Shown here: positions 24,370 to 33,197 of the stretch, piece after piece
Position numbering within the stretch: position 1 is the first letter of the stretch
Layout of the letters: each line of letters opens with the position of its first letter
Assembly (NCBI GenBank): GCA_026874595.1
Contig: CM049314.1
Location: 26,175,729 to 26,239,728, forward strand
Direction of reading: 5' to 3'
DNA: 64,000 nt
DNA from: Sipunculus nudus
Lineage: Eukaryota; Annelida; Sipuncula; Golfingiida; Sipunculidae
Made by a program: the position numbers and the translations under genes
Notes under the pieces: generated by a model
Told to the model about the DNA's origin: nothing
Databases searched by the model: none
What the model saw: the letters and a program-made list of their open reading frames with translations, nothing else

Positions 24370-24885
24370 CAACTGTCACTTCCTGTCGTCTGACCCCATG
24401 TGACCCGGCACTTCCGTTCACGACCCTTCACACTTCCTCACTTCCGGTCCAACACCACCCTACGTACCCGCACCGGAAGTCCCATTTACTCAATGGTTAA
24501 GCGTGACCCAAAAGTGTGACCCCGATCACGACTGCCGGGTGTAAAGCAGACTTCCGGTACATGCGCTGTCAGCTCATTGGTCAGATCAGGTCACGTGGTG
24601 TGCATTCAGTCCGCTCATTGGTCAGGTCTCATTCACAACAATCAAACACGCTCAGTCCACGTGGTCTATTGCATCATCCCCGACCCATTCGTCCACATAT
24701 TTCAAACCTGTTTTTAAACCTTTTTCTCTCACGTTTTCTTCCGGATTGGCATCATATCCCACTTTACTCACATAACTGAACAATTATGCAAGATTTCACC
24801 ATCATCGCCTTATTAACATCACTACAACAACTCATTTAAATCCTGAAGCGGTGCACAACCGGAAGTACTATTCTACCGGAAGTTG
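24370..24885. promoter_or_regulatory. Cluster of ETS-type (CCGGAAGT) motifs
   Basis: CCGGAAGT/ACTTCCGG or near matches at about 24377, 24409, 24430, 24440, 24472, 24550, 24738, 24858 and 24875, on both strands, with ATTGG (CCAAT) boxes between. This dense control region separates the leftward A cluster from the rightward B cluster. ETS/GABP binding is the textbook meaning of the motif; binding here is inference. Confidence 0.5.
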
Positions 24886-24940
24886 GGCAAACCCGCACCC
24901 GGCACCTCGACCCTCGACGCTTCGCCATGAATAAATTAGT

Positions 24941-25018
24941 GTGGACGATTTCGGGCCCGCGTGCCGGGGAGGGTGGTGTGTGGACGATTTCGGGCCCGCG
25001 TGCCGGGGAGGGTGGTGT
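24941..25018. repeat. 39-bp GC-rich tandem repeat (two copies)
   Basis: GTGGACGATTTCGGGCCCGC... at 24941 and again at 24980, identical over the unit. Contains GGGCCC and precedes the promoter at 25.3 kb by about 260 bp. Confidence 0.95.
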
Positions 25019-25274
25019 GTGTGTGTGAGCGATGATACGGGTGTTTGATTTTTTACCCCCCCCCCCGGGTAAAAATTTTCAAGATGGTGGATGGATGTAT
25101 GTGTAAGGAGAGCGTTGATTGGTTGGGGAGATGTGAGAAGTGATTTGATTGGTTACGCAGTGGAGTGACGTCACAGTAAGCGGAAACCAACGGGGAGGTG
25201 AAATAACGATGTAACGGTGGTGTAGGTGTATCCGGCGGAAACGACAGGGGGTGGTTTGTTTGAAATTGTGTGTG

Positions 25275-25304
25275 TGACGTCACAGGAGAAATAAGGTATA
25301 TAAG
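25275..25304 (+). promoter_or_regulatory. Rightward CRE-TATA promoter of the plus-strand cluster
   Basis: TGACGTCA (25275-25282), exactly 14 bp, then TATATAA (25297-25303). The same CRE/14-bp/TATATAA arrangement occurs, inverted, at 31130-31158 and 48631-48659. Initiation is expected around 25327-25335. Confidence 0.85.
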
Positions 25305-25329
25305 GAGGTAGTTTTGACGGAGTAAAGTC

Positions 25330-25488
25330 AGACTCTGGTTTTGACTGGTACTAGTACTGGTGATAACTACAATTTGGATATATAGAAGCCGTCGTTGTGT
25401 TGAGAGACAAACAGCTACAGAAAGCAAGTTGAAGCAAAGATTTGAAAGTTTGTTGAAGATTTGAGTTTGTGACAAAACAACAATACCG
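25330..25488 (+). other. Untranslated leader exon (predicted)
   Basis: From the expected start downstream of the TATA to a donor site CCG|GTAGGT at 25489. The stretch holds no ATG, as expected for a 5' leader that is spliced to downstream ORFs. Candidate acceptors next to ATGs lie at 26616, 27342, 29601, 31853, 33195, 34755 and 37008. The 5' end is estimated, not observed. Confidence 0.55.
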
Positions 25489-25570
25489 GTAGGTGTTTTT
25501 TTGTTGTTGTTGTTGTTGTAAAAGTATTGAATTGGTTTTGTTTTTGAACTAAAATAATGTCACACCCACT

Positions 25571-25957
25571 GGCCAGTAAGGTAGGCCGGGGGTGAATTTT
25601 TTCTGTTGAGGGAGTGAATTTTTTAGTTTGTATTTGAGAGGGCCCCAGTAACGAAGGGTCCCTAATATTTGGTTGTTGGCAGTAACAGAAACAAAAAACT
25701 AAAATGTGACCAGTAACGAAGGTCATTGGGAGGTGGGGATGGATGAGAGGGGAGGGGGGGGGGGGGAATTATGTTTTTGTTTTGGTTGTTGTTAGAAAAT
25801 TTAGGACACCCACTGGCCAGTAAGGTAGGCCGGGGTTACATTTATTTTGTGTATGGTTGTGTACACAACGGACTGACATCACTTTAAAAACCCCCCAGAT
25901 GCGCAGGAGTTAGATAAAAGCCATGTTTATACTACCTGACCGGTAAGCAAGGTCGGG
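25571..25957 (+). ncRNA. Hairpin array with 9-nt AGTAA-type loops (5 copies)
   Basis: Five stem-loops closed by CC/GG: 25571-25587 and 25815-25831 (GGCC-AGTAAGGTA-GGCC), 25640-25662 (7-bp stem with one mismatch, loop AGTAACGAA), 25707-25725 (TGACC-AGTAACGAA-GGTCA), and 25935-25957 (7 bp, loop GGTAAGCAA). The stems differ while pairing is kept. They begin about 80 bp after the predicted leader donor, inside the putative first intron. The loops resemble splice-donor sequence. No protein frame runs through them. Structure is seen; transcription is inferred. Confidence 0.6.
25754..25766. repeat. G13 tract
   Basis: Run of 13 G within the hairpin array interval; a second G13 lies at 26492-26504. 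Confidence 0.95.
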
Positions 25958-26615
25958 TGACGTGTTTTTCCATCCATCCATCCATCCAACTCGGAGCGGT
26001 TCGGTTTTTTGCCACACAAGTGACACAGACTAACCGTAACGACGATTAAGTAATGTTGTGACATAGAAACGGGAAGAGAATTTGTATTTTTTTAACCATT
26101 AACAAAAGAAAATAACAGACACGCGGACCTTTTAACAAAAAATGTAGAGCAAAAAGGTATTGCAAGAGTTTTAGTTTTTTTTCGGAAGGACAATGAGAAA
26201 CACTATTAATTCTGTAACTGATAAAAAATAAGTAGGTAATTACTGTGAACCAAAAAAAAAATGCATTTAGGATAAAAATAATAATAAACAAAAGGTTATG
26301 AAGCAGAGCGCCACTTTGCGTGACACCTTGCATGAATGTAATATGTAACCTCGTCACGGATATCAGTCCCTTCACGTTTATTGTATAACATGACCTCGTT
26401 AGTTTAGTAAACAACTACAACGGAAAAAAAACGACATTTCGACACACGACCAATCACAAATGTCGATTGAGGAAAGAGGAGTAAGGAAGGTGGGGGGGGG
26501 GGGGAGGTTATTTTTAATATTTTTGTTTGGTACATCAAAGTATAACCCTAAACAACACAGAAAAAAGTCCTATATTGTTATAAGACGTTGTTATAAGACG
26601 TCCTTGTGACTTACA
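25958..26615 (+). other. Rest of the putative first intron
   Basis: No supported ORF. A minus-strand frame of 122 codons at 26046-26414 is hydrophobic low complexity arising from T/A-rich sequence. Ends at a strong acceptor (GTGACTTACAG, 26616). Confidence 0.45.
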
Positions 26616-26622
26616 GGGAAAC

Positions 26623-27112
26623 ATGATGAACGAGCACTTCGAACGTGAAATGGAGGAGTTGGTAAATGTGCAAGGCCAGGCCATACTTCGCTACGTTCAA
26701 AATATTAAATCGTCGTCGCCTGAGACGTATTTCGCAATGCAAGGCGACGACGAATATTTCGATCAGTTAGTCGATGGACTAGTGCACAAGTACGAAATGT
26801 TAATGCACATCCCCAGTGAAGAACTAGACATATGTATCAGAGAAAAAAAAGAACCTGAAAGAAATGGTGCGCGTTGCATCCAATGTTCTGCTCCTGGCGC
26901 AGGCTATTGATGAAACTGTCCTACGCTGCCACGATATATACAGAGATATAGTTCAAATATACCGCGGTGAGGCCCCACCGGCCGCAACCAAAAGCCATCA
27001 CATCCGGGCGTGTTTCCTTCTAACATCTCATTTAAGAATAGTCGCCAGGAAAGCACATGTGCAAGCAGAGCGCCGGTGGGCAATTAAGATGATCACACAT
27101 GAGGAAGAATAA
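26623..27112 (+). pseudogene. Family B gene B1, split by a frameshift in an A8 run
   Basis: The first frame (26623-26910) matches the N-terminal half of B2 (MMNEHFEREMEE... against MVNEQFERELEA...). The second frame (26864-27112) matches the C-terminal half (AIDETVLRCHDIYRDIVQIYR against GIDDIVLRCKELYDIIVEEYR). The change of frame (+1) falls near the A8 run at 26843-26850, so one base gained there explains it. Acceptor TTACAG stands at 26616, 6 bp before the start; the 30 bp before the ATG are nearly identical to B2. The stop overlaps an AATAAA signal. Function unknown; helical protein. Could be a true pseudogene, a polymerase-slippage gene, or an assembly error. Confidence 0.75.
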
Positions 27113-27347
27113 ACTTTTATTTTACAATATATGCAACTAGTACAGGGGGTGGCAATTGTATTTTGTAAATACATTATACATAGTGTACATATGGTTTTTA
27201 GGTCGAGTCGTATACGTGTGTCAATATTTTTTTTATTAACTCACGGCCACGGAAAATTATGTAATTAAATATATCAGGAATAAAACATTTTTTATCTTAG
27301 CGAAAAAGCTGTTTGTTATAAGACGTCCTTGTGACTTACAGGGAATC

Positions 27348-27854
27348 ATGATGATGATGGTGAACGAGCAGTTTGAACGTGAACTGGAGGCAGCCATAGT
27401 AGCTGTGCCAAAACAAGGAGAGGCCATACTGAATTGTATAACAAAGTTTCAAACGTCGCCTAATACGTATTTGAAAGAACCAAGGGACGGAGACGAATTT
27501 GATAAATGTTTAACACCTCTTCTCGATGTGCATGATCGCTTCACGGCCAAGACTGGTACAGAACTTTACAAATACATTTATTTGGATGCAGATATCGCTG
27601 AAGCCACGCGCATCGCAGTCCTCATGGATAAGGTTATGCGCCTAACGGAGGGCATCGACGATATTGTCCTCCGTTGTAAGGAACTCTACGATATTATCGT
27701 AGAGGAGTACCGCCCTAATGTGACGCCGGCCGTCCACAGTCGCCACCTCGCCCGGTCGTCTTCACTTTTCACGGCGCATGTGTTAATAGAGGACATGCAA
27801 CAATATGTACAGTTATGCAAGAAACGTGCTCTGAAGAAGATGCAAACGGTATAA
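27348..27854 (+). CDS. Family B helical protein B2 (168 aa)
   Basis: Intact copy of the B1 type. All-helical by composition, with four or five amphipathic helices, no Cys pattern, no signal peptide and no membrane segment. The centre (VMRLTEGIDDIVLRCKELYDII) is the best-conserved part and recurs in the 61-aa gene at 17.2 kb. Preceded by GACGTCCTTGTGACTTACAG (27321-27341), a consensus acceptor also present before B1, so the coding exon probably begins a few bases before the ATG. Several Met codons open the frame (MMMMVNE), and the first is taken. Function not recognised. In-line with B1, B3 and B4 on one strand, consistent with tandem duplication. Confidence 0.75.
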   Translation: MMMMVNEQFERELEAAIVAVPKQGEAILNCITKFQTSPNTYLKEPRDGDEFDKCLTPLLDVHDRFTAKTGTELYKYIYLDADIAEATRIAVLMDKVMRLTEGIDDIVLRCKELYDIIVEEYRPNVTPAVHSRHLARSSSLFTAHVLIEDMQQYVQLCKKRALKKMQTV

Positions 27855-28286
27855 ACGTTTTATCGGTCAAAGTACCAAAGACTTTTCTTCTTGACTTTTT
27901 CCATATTTAGATATATCGGCTGTGTAAAACATTGCTAATCCTCACTTGCAGAGGTCGTGTAAGAAAACACACGTTTATGTATAGATATATATATGTCATT
28001 GGTATTCTTTTTCCCGCCCAATATAGGGGTGGCGATTGTATTTTGTAATTATATCAGGAATAAAACATATTTTAGTAACATAATAACTGCTTTATCGTGT
28101 CTGTTAACACACAAAAAAAGAGAGAGGTGATGCATGTCAAGATGACTGGAAAGGTTATGCGTGGTGTACACACACTGGAGATATGTTTAAGACCTGTCCT
28201 CCCTTTATGCGGTTGATAAGTATTTGTAACGTAAACATACAGACCGACATAATAAAATAGTCCTTTCTGCTCGTTTGCTGTCCAAC
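27855..28286 (+). other. Intergenic between B2 and B3
   Basis: Holds AATAAA (about 28058) in a phrase, ATATCAGGAATAAAACAT, also found downstream of B1 (27270-27290), so the 3' ends are duplicated too. No gene seen. Confidence 0.5.
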
Positions 28287-28832
28287 ATGGACTCAAACCT
28301 GTCAAAAGAATTAGACCATGCATTGCTGGTAGATATTCCAGCTAAAACACGTGAGCTAAATGACTGTATTAAGTCGTTCCTGTCCACACCAGACAGATTT
28401 TTCGTTGACAGCGACAGAGTGTTTCAGCTGACTCTGAAAGCACTGGTCGACGAAGACTGGTGGTGGAACACGCGGATTCTCAAAGGACTTATGTTAGCGA
28501 AAAAGATATGTTTACAAAAGCGGTGCCAGACGGAACAGACATTAATTGCCGTGCGGATGGCGAAACTGTTTACAAAGTGGTTGAAGGATACCTATGACGT
28601 AACACTCAAACATACGGCAGACGCATACACGCAAGTTGTGCAGCACTACCAAAGTCACAGTCGGTTTAAAGGCCCTGTGCAGAAGAGGCACCACCAGAAC
28701 AAGCAATCCATAGCCTCGTTTCAGTTTCTGCTTTGGAAACACAGGCAAAATTTGGCTTTCGAGCTGGGACAGTTTAACAACGATGGCTTGCACACACAAG
28801 TGACAAACGCGGACAGCAGATCGTCTAAATAA
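28287..28832 (+). CDS. Family B-like helical protein B3 (181 aa)
   Basis: Pairs with B4 rather than with B1/B2. Shared blocks are LERA[KR]K[VI]CL...T-rich-A-x-MAKLF, Y-x-QYxxHxRFKGPV-x-KRHxxxxxSI, and a helical C-terminus. Basic and helical; C-terminal Ser-rich tail. I start at 28287 (MDSNLSKELD) because it has the better context, and the frame also offers an ATG four codons earlier. Unlike its neighbours it lacks a clear AG acceptor directly before the ATG (GCTCGTTTGCTGTCCAAC), so it may have its own start or a distant acceptor. Function unknown. Confidence 0.7.
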   Translation: MDSNLSKELDHALLVDIPAKTRELNDCIKSFLSTPDRFFVDSDRVFQLTLKALVDEDWWWNTRILKGLMLAKKICLQKRCQTEQTLIAVRMAKLFTKWLKDTYDVTLKHTADAYTQVVQHYQSHSRFKGPVQKRHHQNKQSIASFQFLLWKHRQNLAFELGQFNNDGLHTQVTNADSRSSK

Positions 28833-29620
28833 GTCGGAATACGCGCACTGTATGTCCCATCATCAACGTGTCCCAGTGTAAATCTTCAGTCTGTTCACGA
28901 AAGGTGGCGTCCAGTACAGGACACACACGCACGGACGGACGGACGGACAGACGAATATGATTGGCTTTTAAAAGAGCTCTGTTTCAGTACAGAAACGGAT
29001 GTAGGATTTGAACTGAATTCGTTAAATCTCACTGTCGCTGTGTAACTCCTCTGCATTTGTGACACCAGTATATTCTGTAACGGCTTCGCATACCATATAT
29101 CTTGCCAAATTGAAAACATTTGGTTACATCAATTCGTACTTGTGAATTACAGGAATAATGCAGAGTGTTACATTTGATAACCCGTGTAATTGTTTGAGAC
29201 ATGGGAGAATGTACAGATAACATAACAACACTTTCACGACTGTATTTGAATCTCATGTGATAAATGTGTCGTAGTTACACGTCAGTTGTTGATTGGTCTG
29301 TGAGTGAAACAAAGCAAATGTGTTGATGTACGTGATGTGAAGCTGTGCAAGCAACTGAGTGGTGGTGGAACCAGTCTGAGGACAAGATGATGCGGGCGGA
29401 CATGATACATGAGAAAACACCAGAAACAGCAAACATGAACGTCTACTGTCTGCCGTAGAGGAGTACAGGGGGGTATTATTGCAGCAGCAGCAGCAGCAAC
29501 GTCCCATCAGAAGACACATGAAGACAAAGATGCACTAAATATGTACAAATGGACAGATCGACTGTGGTTGGATGACACTTGTTTCTTTGTTTGTATTACA
29601 GAAACCCGTCATCCTAACCA
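28833..29620 (+). other. Spacer carrying the first two AGTACA hairpins
   Basis: Contains hairpins at 28909-28922 and 28978-28999, a GGAC tetranucleotide run (28931-28948), a GCAGCAGCAGCAGCA stretch near 29485, and ends with the acceptor TTTGTATTACAG (29590-29601) before B4. No supported ORF. Confidence 0.5.
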
Positions 29621-30145
29621 ATGGAGCCAGAATTAGTTTACCACTTTGAGGATAAGGCGTGCGGAGAAATACAAACGTGGATGGCACAGTTGCAGAGGCA
29701 CATATGGAATTACCGACATGATAATAACTCTTTTTTCGCCGCGAAGGACAGGAGGTTCGTGCGGCATGTCACGATGATGCACCATGAGATCGATTATTGG
29801 ATGAGGACATGCACCATTGGGCTGGAACGAGCACGAAAAGTGTGTTTGGAAACGGGGCACACGACAGAACGGTCCGATGCGGCGTATCACCTGGCTCTTA
29901 TAATGGTTAAACTCTTTGAGAAAATGAGCACAGACGATATACCTGAAATATACAAAAGATACAGACACGCGTTGCAGTTGTACGAAGCGCACAGGATGTT
30001 CGGAAAGAGGGTCTACGCCAGGCACCGCGACAGGTATTCTTCAATAGGAGACCTGAACCTGATGCTGATCTCGAACATTCTAAAATTGCAGATGGAACTA
30101 TACTATTTTGATTCTGCCGGTTTCTTTAGAAAACCAAACTTCTAA
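29621..30145 (+). CDS. Family B-like helical protein B4 (174 aa)
   Basis: Homologous to B3 over most of its length: WMRTCTIGLERARKVCLETG aligns with WNTRILKGLMLAKKICLQKR, then AYHLALIMVKLFEKM, and LYEAHRMFGKRVYARHRDR with HYQSHSRFKGPVQKRHHQN. Rich in Arg, His and Tyr, predicted all-helical, no membrane segment. A consensus acceptor (TTGTATTACAG) ends 19 bp before the ATG. Followed directly by the AGTACA hairpin array. Function not recognised. The four B genes suggest serial duplication of an ancestral single gene with two later sub-lineages. Confidence 0.75.
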   Translation: MEPELVYHFEDKACGEIQTWMAQLQRHIWNYRHDNNSFFAAKDRRFVRHVTMMHHEIDYWMRTCTIGLERARKVCLETGHTTERSDAAYHLALIMVKLFEKMSTDDIPEIYKRYRHALQLYEAHRMFGKRVYARHRDRYSSIGDLNLMLISNILKLQMELYYFDSAGFFRKPNF

Positions 30146-31086
30146 CGTGAAACCGCGGGAGCCTTACTGTACAGATGTATATATTTGTGGACTTTCCTAT
30201 AACCGAAATAGACGTTTTTTCAAGTTTATGTTATTTTCCACACAGATACCCAAACACTACTGTACTCCAGAAGAAGATAGAAGAAATCAAAACTGCAAAA
30301 GGTAATTCAATCTTTATTTTTATTCCAAATTGTTTTCGCCGACATCATGTAAATGGTTTACCCAGTGTACAGGTACACACTAACGGACCGACCCAACCGC
30401 TTTTTCTGTTTCAATTCTGAGACGTCCGTACCAGTACAGGTACGGATTCAAAAACACTTAAGGTCTTTGTCGTGTACATCCGGAAAACGATAATCCATTT
30501 TTTTGTGCGAACTGTAGATGGCGTCCAGTACAGGACTCGCACACTAACAGACAGACGGAAGTGCTGAGCGCTTTTCCACTTTGAAATCGTCTGTCCCAGT
30601 ACAGGCACGGAAAAACGACGTATAATGTCTCGTTAGGTGAATCCCACAAAGGATAATCCAGCTTCCTGCGTTGGCCCAATGTGTCGTCCAGTACAGGACA
30701 CACACTAACAGTCTGACGGAAACGCTCGGTCATTTTTCCCCCTGTTTTGTAAGCGTCCGTACCAGTACAGGTACAGATTCGACAATTGATGTTTGGTCGA
30801 GTAAATCTGAAAAACGAAATTCCAGTTTATGGTGAACACCAATGTGGCGTCCAGTACAGGACACGTACACTCACTAACAAAAGCGCTCTGTTTTGATCAC
30901 CTTATATAGACATCCGTACCAGTACAGGTACGGAAACTGATTTACGTAAAAAAACCTTCTCATATATTCCACGAACCTAAATGTGGCGTCCAGTACAGGA
31001 CACAGACAAAATATTGCCAAGTCCATATCCGTTTTTCGCTCTGGTTATGGTATCGTTCAGTGCTGCTGCTGCTCACGTTAGCCCGT

Positions 31087-31158
31087 TTGGTCTCCAACGA
31101 GACCAATTGCACTGTTGCCAAACGTCTCCTTATATACATAATTCCGCCTGTGACGTCA
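31087..31158 (-). promoter_or_regulatory. Leftward CRE-TATA promoter facing the hairpin array
   Basis: Minus strand: TGACGTCA (31158-31151), 14 bp, TATATAA (31136-31130). Downstream text (GGCAACAGTGCAATTGG) matches the 48.63-kb promoter (CGCAACAGTGCAATCAC), so they are copies. An 8-bp hairpin (TTGGTCTC/GAGACCAA, 31087-31106) sits at the expected start site. No credible leftward ORF follows until 23.8 kb, so the transcript is probably non-coding or spliced (possible donor AAC|GTGAGC near 31075). Confidence 0.75.
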
Positions 31159-31856
31159 TTCTATCAGACTCCATCACCTGCATCTGGTAGATACACAGTG
31201 TGTTTCCGGAATGTATATTCAACATGATATATATATATATGTATATTATGTCTTTTTCGATATTGATAATACGTTTAGCATGTTGGCTAGGTACCAGTGA
31301 TTCTGCATTGGATGTACCATATGTTCTTATAGAAGCACCCGTTCATGGCTCCTGTACTACAGGCACAATATTATATGTTTGATGTTCATGTTGCTTTGTC
31401 CATGTTGCTTTAGATTGTTTATGTAATTGTATATGTACCAGTATTCAGTTGTTGTTGTAATACATGTTACAGTCATGGGGGGGGGGGGGCCTCGGTGACG
31501 GGACTGGTATACAACACTTGTAACAGTAACAGTCGGTGCAAATTATGTTTCTAGGAGTTACTGCATGTCCCATGGCAATATGTGTGCATGTCAATCTTTC
31601 GTACCATGTACATAACAGAACAGACAGCAGATACGATAAACACTGCGTTTCGGTTTTTTATGTATCATAAGGTGGGACCTGCATCAGATGCATCATTTGT
31701 GCAAGGCATCTCCGGTCTAGTTGCGTCCTGCCCCCCCCCCTCCTTTTTTTTTAAAATGATTTTACACTCTCTCCAAGTACAAGGGGAGATGTATTTCGCT
31801 TGGACAGTTAGCGTTGCGCTGACAGTAAAGGTGGATTTTGCGCTCGTTTCAGACCA
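31159..31856 (+). other. Spacer upstream of D1
   Basis: No supported gene. Contains a G13 run (31477-31489), a C10 run (31731-31740) and the AAGTACAA hairpin. Ends at the acceptor GCTCGTTTCAG (31852). Confidence 0.5.
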
Positions 31857-32510
31857 ATGATGCTGAGTGAAAAGACAAAAATAAACCCTGTGTACAATCC
31901 TAAACCACTGTACACAATGACAAAGGAATACTTATGCGAGCGGTACAACCCGCAGATATTTTGGTTGACCGTGCCGGACATAATATTAGACGAGTTGATA
32001 GAAACAGCTTCGACGACTCAATTTTGCAGGAAGTGCAACGCTAAGTGCACCGGCGAGGAATTCATACGCGACATGTGCAAGGAGCCTCCAGTGCTGAGGT
32101 GCACAAAGTGCAAGGTCATAACGAGAGATATGCGTTTGCACGCGTCGTTTCACCGAGACGTCGACCTCGAACAATATAAGACAATATCCGAGTGGCCCGA
32201 CATGATTTGCTGGGTGCACAGAGGTGCCCTTTACGTGTCCAGGTATTGGGGACCGACCCGGCCTCACGAGATCATACAGCAGCTGTGGTGCCGTGTAGAC
32301 TTGCCCGACAAATCAAAGGACGTGAACAGACTTGTCAAACAGGGGAACTGTGTTTGTGCAACAGTACCTTGGCAGTTTGGTGTTTATGAGGCATATACAG
32401 ATGGTGGTATGAGTGCACGAAGGAGGGTGACATGTCGACGGCCTCCGAAAGAATATTTCGGTGAAAGGGGGATAAAGCGCGCCAGATTACGCGTTAACCC
32501 TTTACAATAA
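31857..32510 (+). CDS. Family D zinc-finger protein D1 (217 aa)
   Basis: Residues 50-110 carry a zinc-binding pattern: CRKC, further Cys, then LRCTKCKVITRDMRLHASFH, i.e. C-x2-C ... C-x2-C ... H-x3-H. Around it is a conserved frame also found in D2 at 61.0-61.7 kb: an aromatic FW-L-x-P start, the [EF]WP[DG]MI-x-x-V-H block and a V-[IY]-[VI]-S-[RK]-Y-W strand. Basic C-terminus. The finger resembles a degenerate BIR or treble-clef site but lacks the BIR Cx2Cx16Hx6C spacing, so I do not call it BIR. An acceptor lies 5 bp before ATGATG. The stop overlaps AATAAA. Function unknown. Confidence 0.8.
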   Translation: MMLSEKTKINPVYNPKPLYTMTKEYLCERYNPQIFWLTVPDIILDELIETASTTQFCRKCNAKCTGEEFIRDMCKEPPVLRCTKCKVITRDMRLHASFHRDVDLEQYKTISEWPDMICWVHRGALYVSRYWGPTRPHEIIQQLWCRVDLPDKSKDVNRLVKQGNCVCATVPWQFGVYEAYTDGGMSARRRVTCRRPPKEYFGERGIKRARLRVNPLQ

Positions 32511-33195
32511 ACATTTTCTGGAATAGGAGGTGCCGCGTGTATATATTTTGTTAAATGAAGAACCATATGTGGTACGAGCAGCAACTGTATGAACATGTGT
32601 TATAACCATATTTGGAAAGGTGACGATGGACAATTGATTGAAGACATTTTTGTACTGGTTTTTTTTAGAGCAGAGATTACATAAATCACAGATACAAGAC
32701 CGACCGCAGACACACCCTGAGGTAAGTGTGCACGGTTTGTCATTTATCTTTATATTTATTTGTTGTTGTCGTAGTATAAATGGGGTCAAAGAGGGAATTA
32801 CATGTCTGTTGATAACGGAGCGAATGTAAAGACGGAAGAGCAGATGAACAAACGTACTAGCTGCCGGCAGTCAATGTCATGATTTTAGTCTGTGTCCCAG
32901 TACAGGGCCACAGTGAAGACATGTGGTCTTATAAAGCATACGAGAATTATTATGGAGTAAACCAGTCGATCAAATCACTTTGTGTTTCCAGCTATGTAAC
33001 GCATTATCGCATTGGCACCTGCAACTAACACAGATAATTCGGGGAGTATTGTTAAGCATATGCATACGTACGTACAAGTGTCTCGCTGAACAAAACAACG
33101 AATGCACCCATCTGTTAACTGACATGGTATCTTTGATGATCATGTCGGTTTGTAGGTTATGCTCATTACTAGTTTGGTTTTGTTTTGATTTGCAG
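32511..33195 (+). other. Spacer with one AGTACA hairpin
   Basis: Hairpin at 32890-32913; acceptor TTTGATTTGCAG at the right end. No supported ORF. Confidence 0.5.
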
Positions 33196-33197
33196 AC

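Larger units (their letters stand above)
28909..33000. ncRNA. AGTACA hexaloop hairpin array (12 copies)
   Basis: Hairpins with loop AGTACA (plus strand; TGTACT on minus) at 28909-28922, 28978-28999, 30425-30446, 30533-30546, 30591-30610, 30686-30699, 30756-30777, 30849-30862, 30913-30934, 30988-31001 and 32890-32913, plus a variant with loop AAGTACAA at 31768-31789. Eight of them lie in 30425-31001 at 60-100-bp spacing, alternating a long perfect stem (TCCGTACC/GGTACGGA) with a short one (GTCC/GGAC). Stems elsewhere are unrelated in sequence but still pair (TCTGTTTC/GAAACGGA; CTGTG-t-CCC/GGG-c-CACAG). The change of both arms around a fixed loop indicates selection for structure. A CRE-TATA promoter at 31.13 kb points leftwards into the array. 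Confidence 0.65.

Noticed and set aside
26046-26414. 122-aa hydrophobic minus-strand ORF
   Set aside because: Low-complexity Phe/Ile/Leu from A/T-rich DNA in an intron; no promoter or paralogue.
26842-26851. Programmed -1 frameshift in B1
   Set aside because: A slippery A-run is there, but the downstream half lies in the +1 frame, not the -1 frame.
29633-30025. 130-aa minus-strand ORF
   Set aside because: Shadow of B4 on the other strand; B4 has paralogues and an acceptor.
30425-31001. CRISPR-like array
   Set aside because: Repeats are regular but alternate between two stem types, spacers vary from about 50 to 80 bp, no cas genes, and the context is eukaryotic. Hairpin elements explain it better.
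31857-32510. BIR domain in D1/D2
   Set aside because: Cys/His present, but the Cx2Cx16Hx6C spacing and the GDxVxC core are absent.
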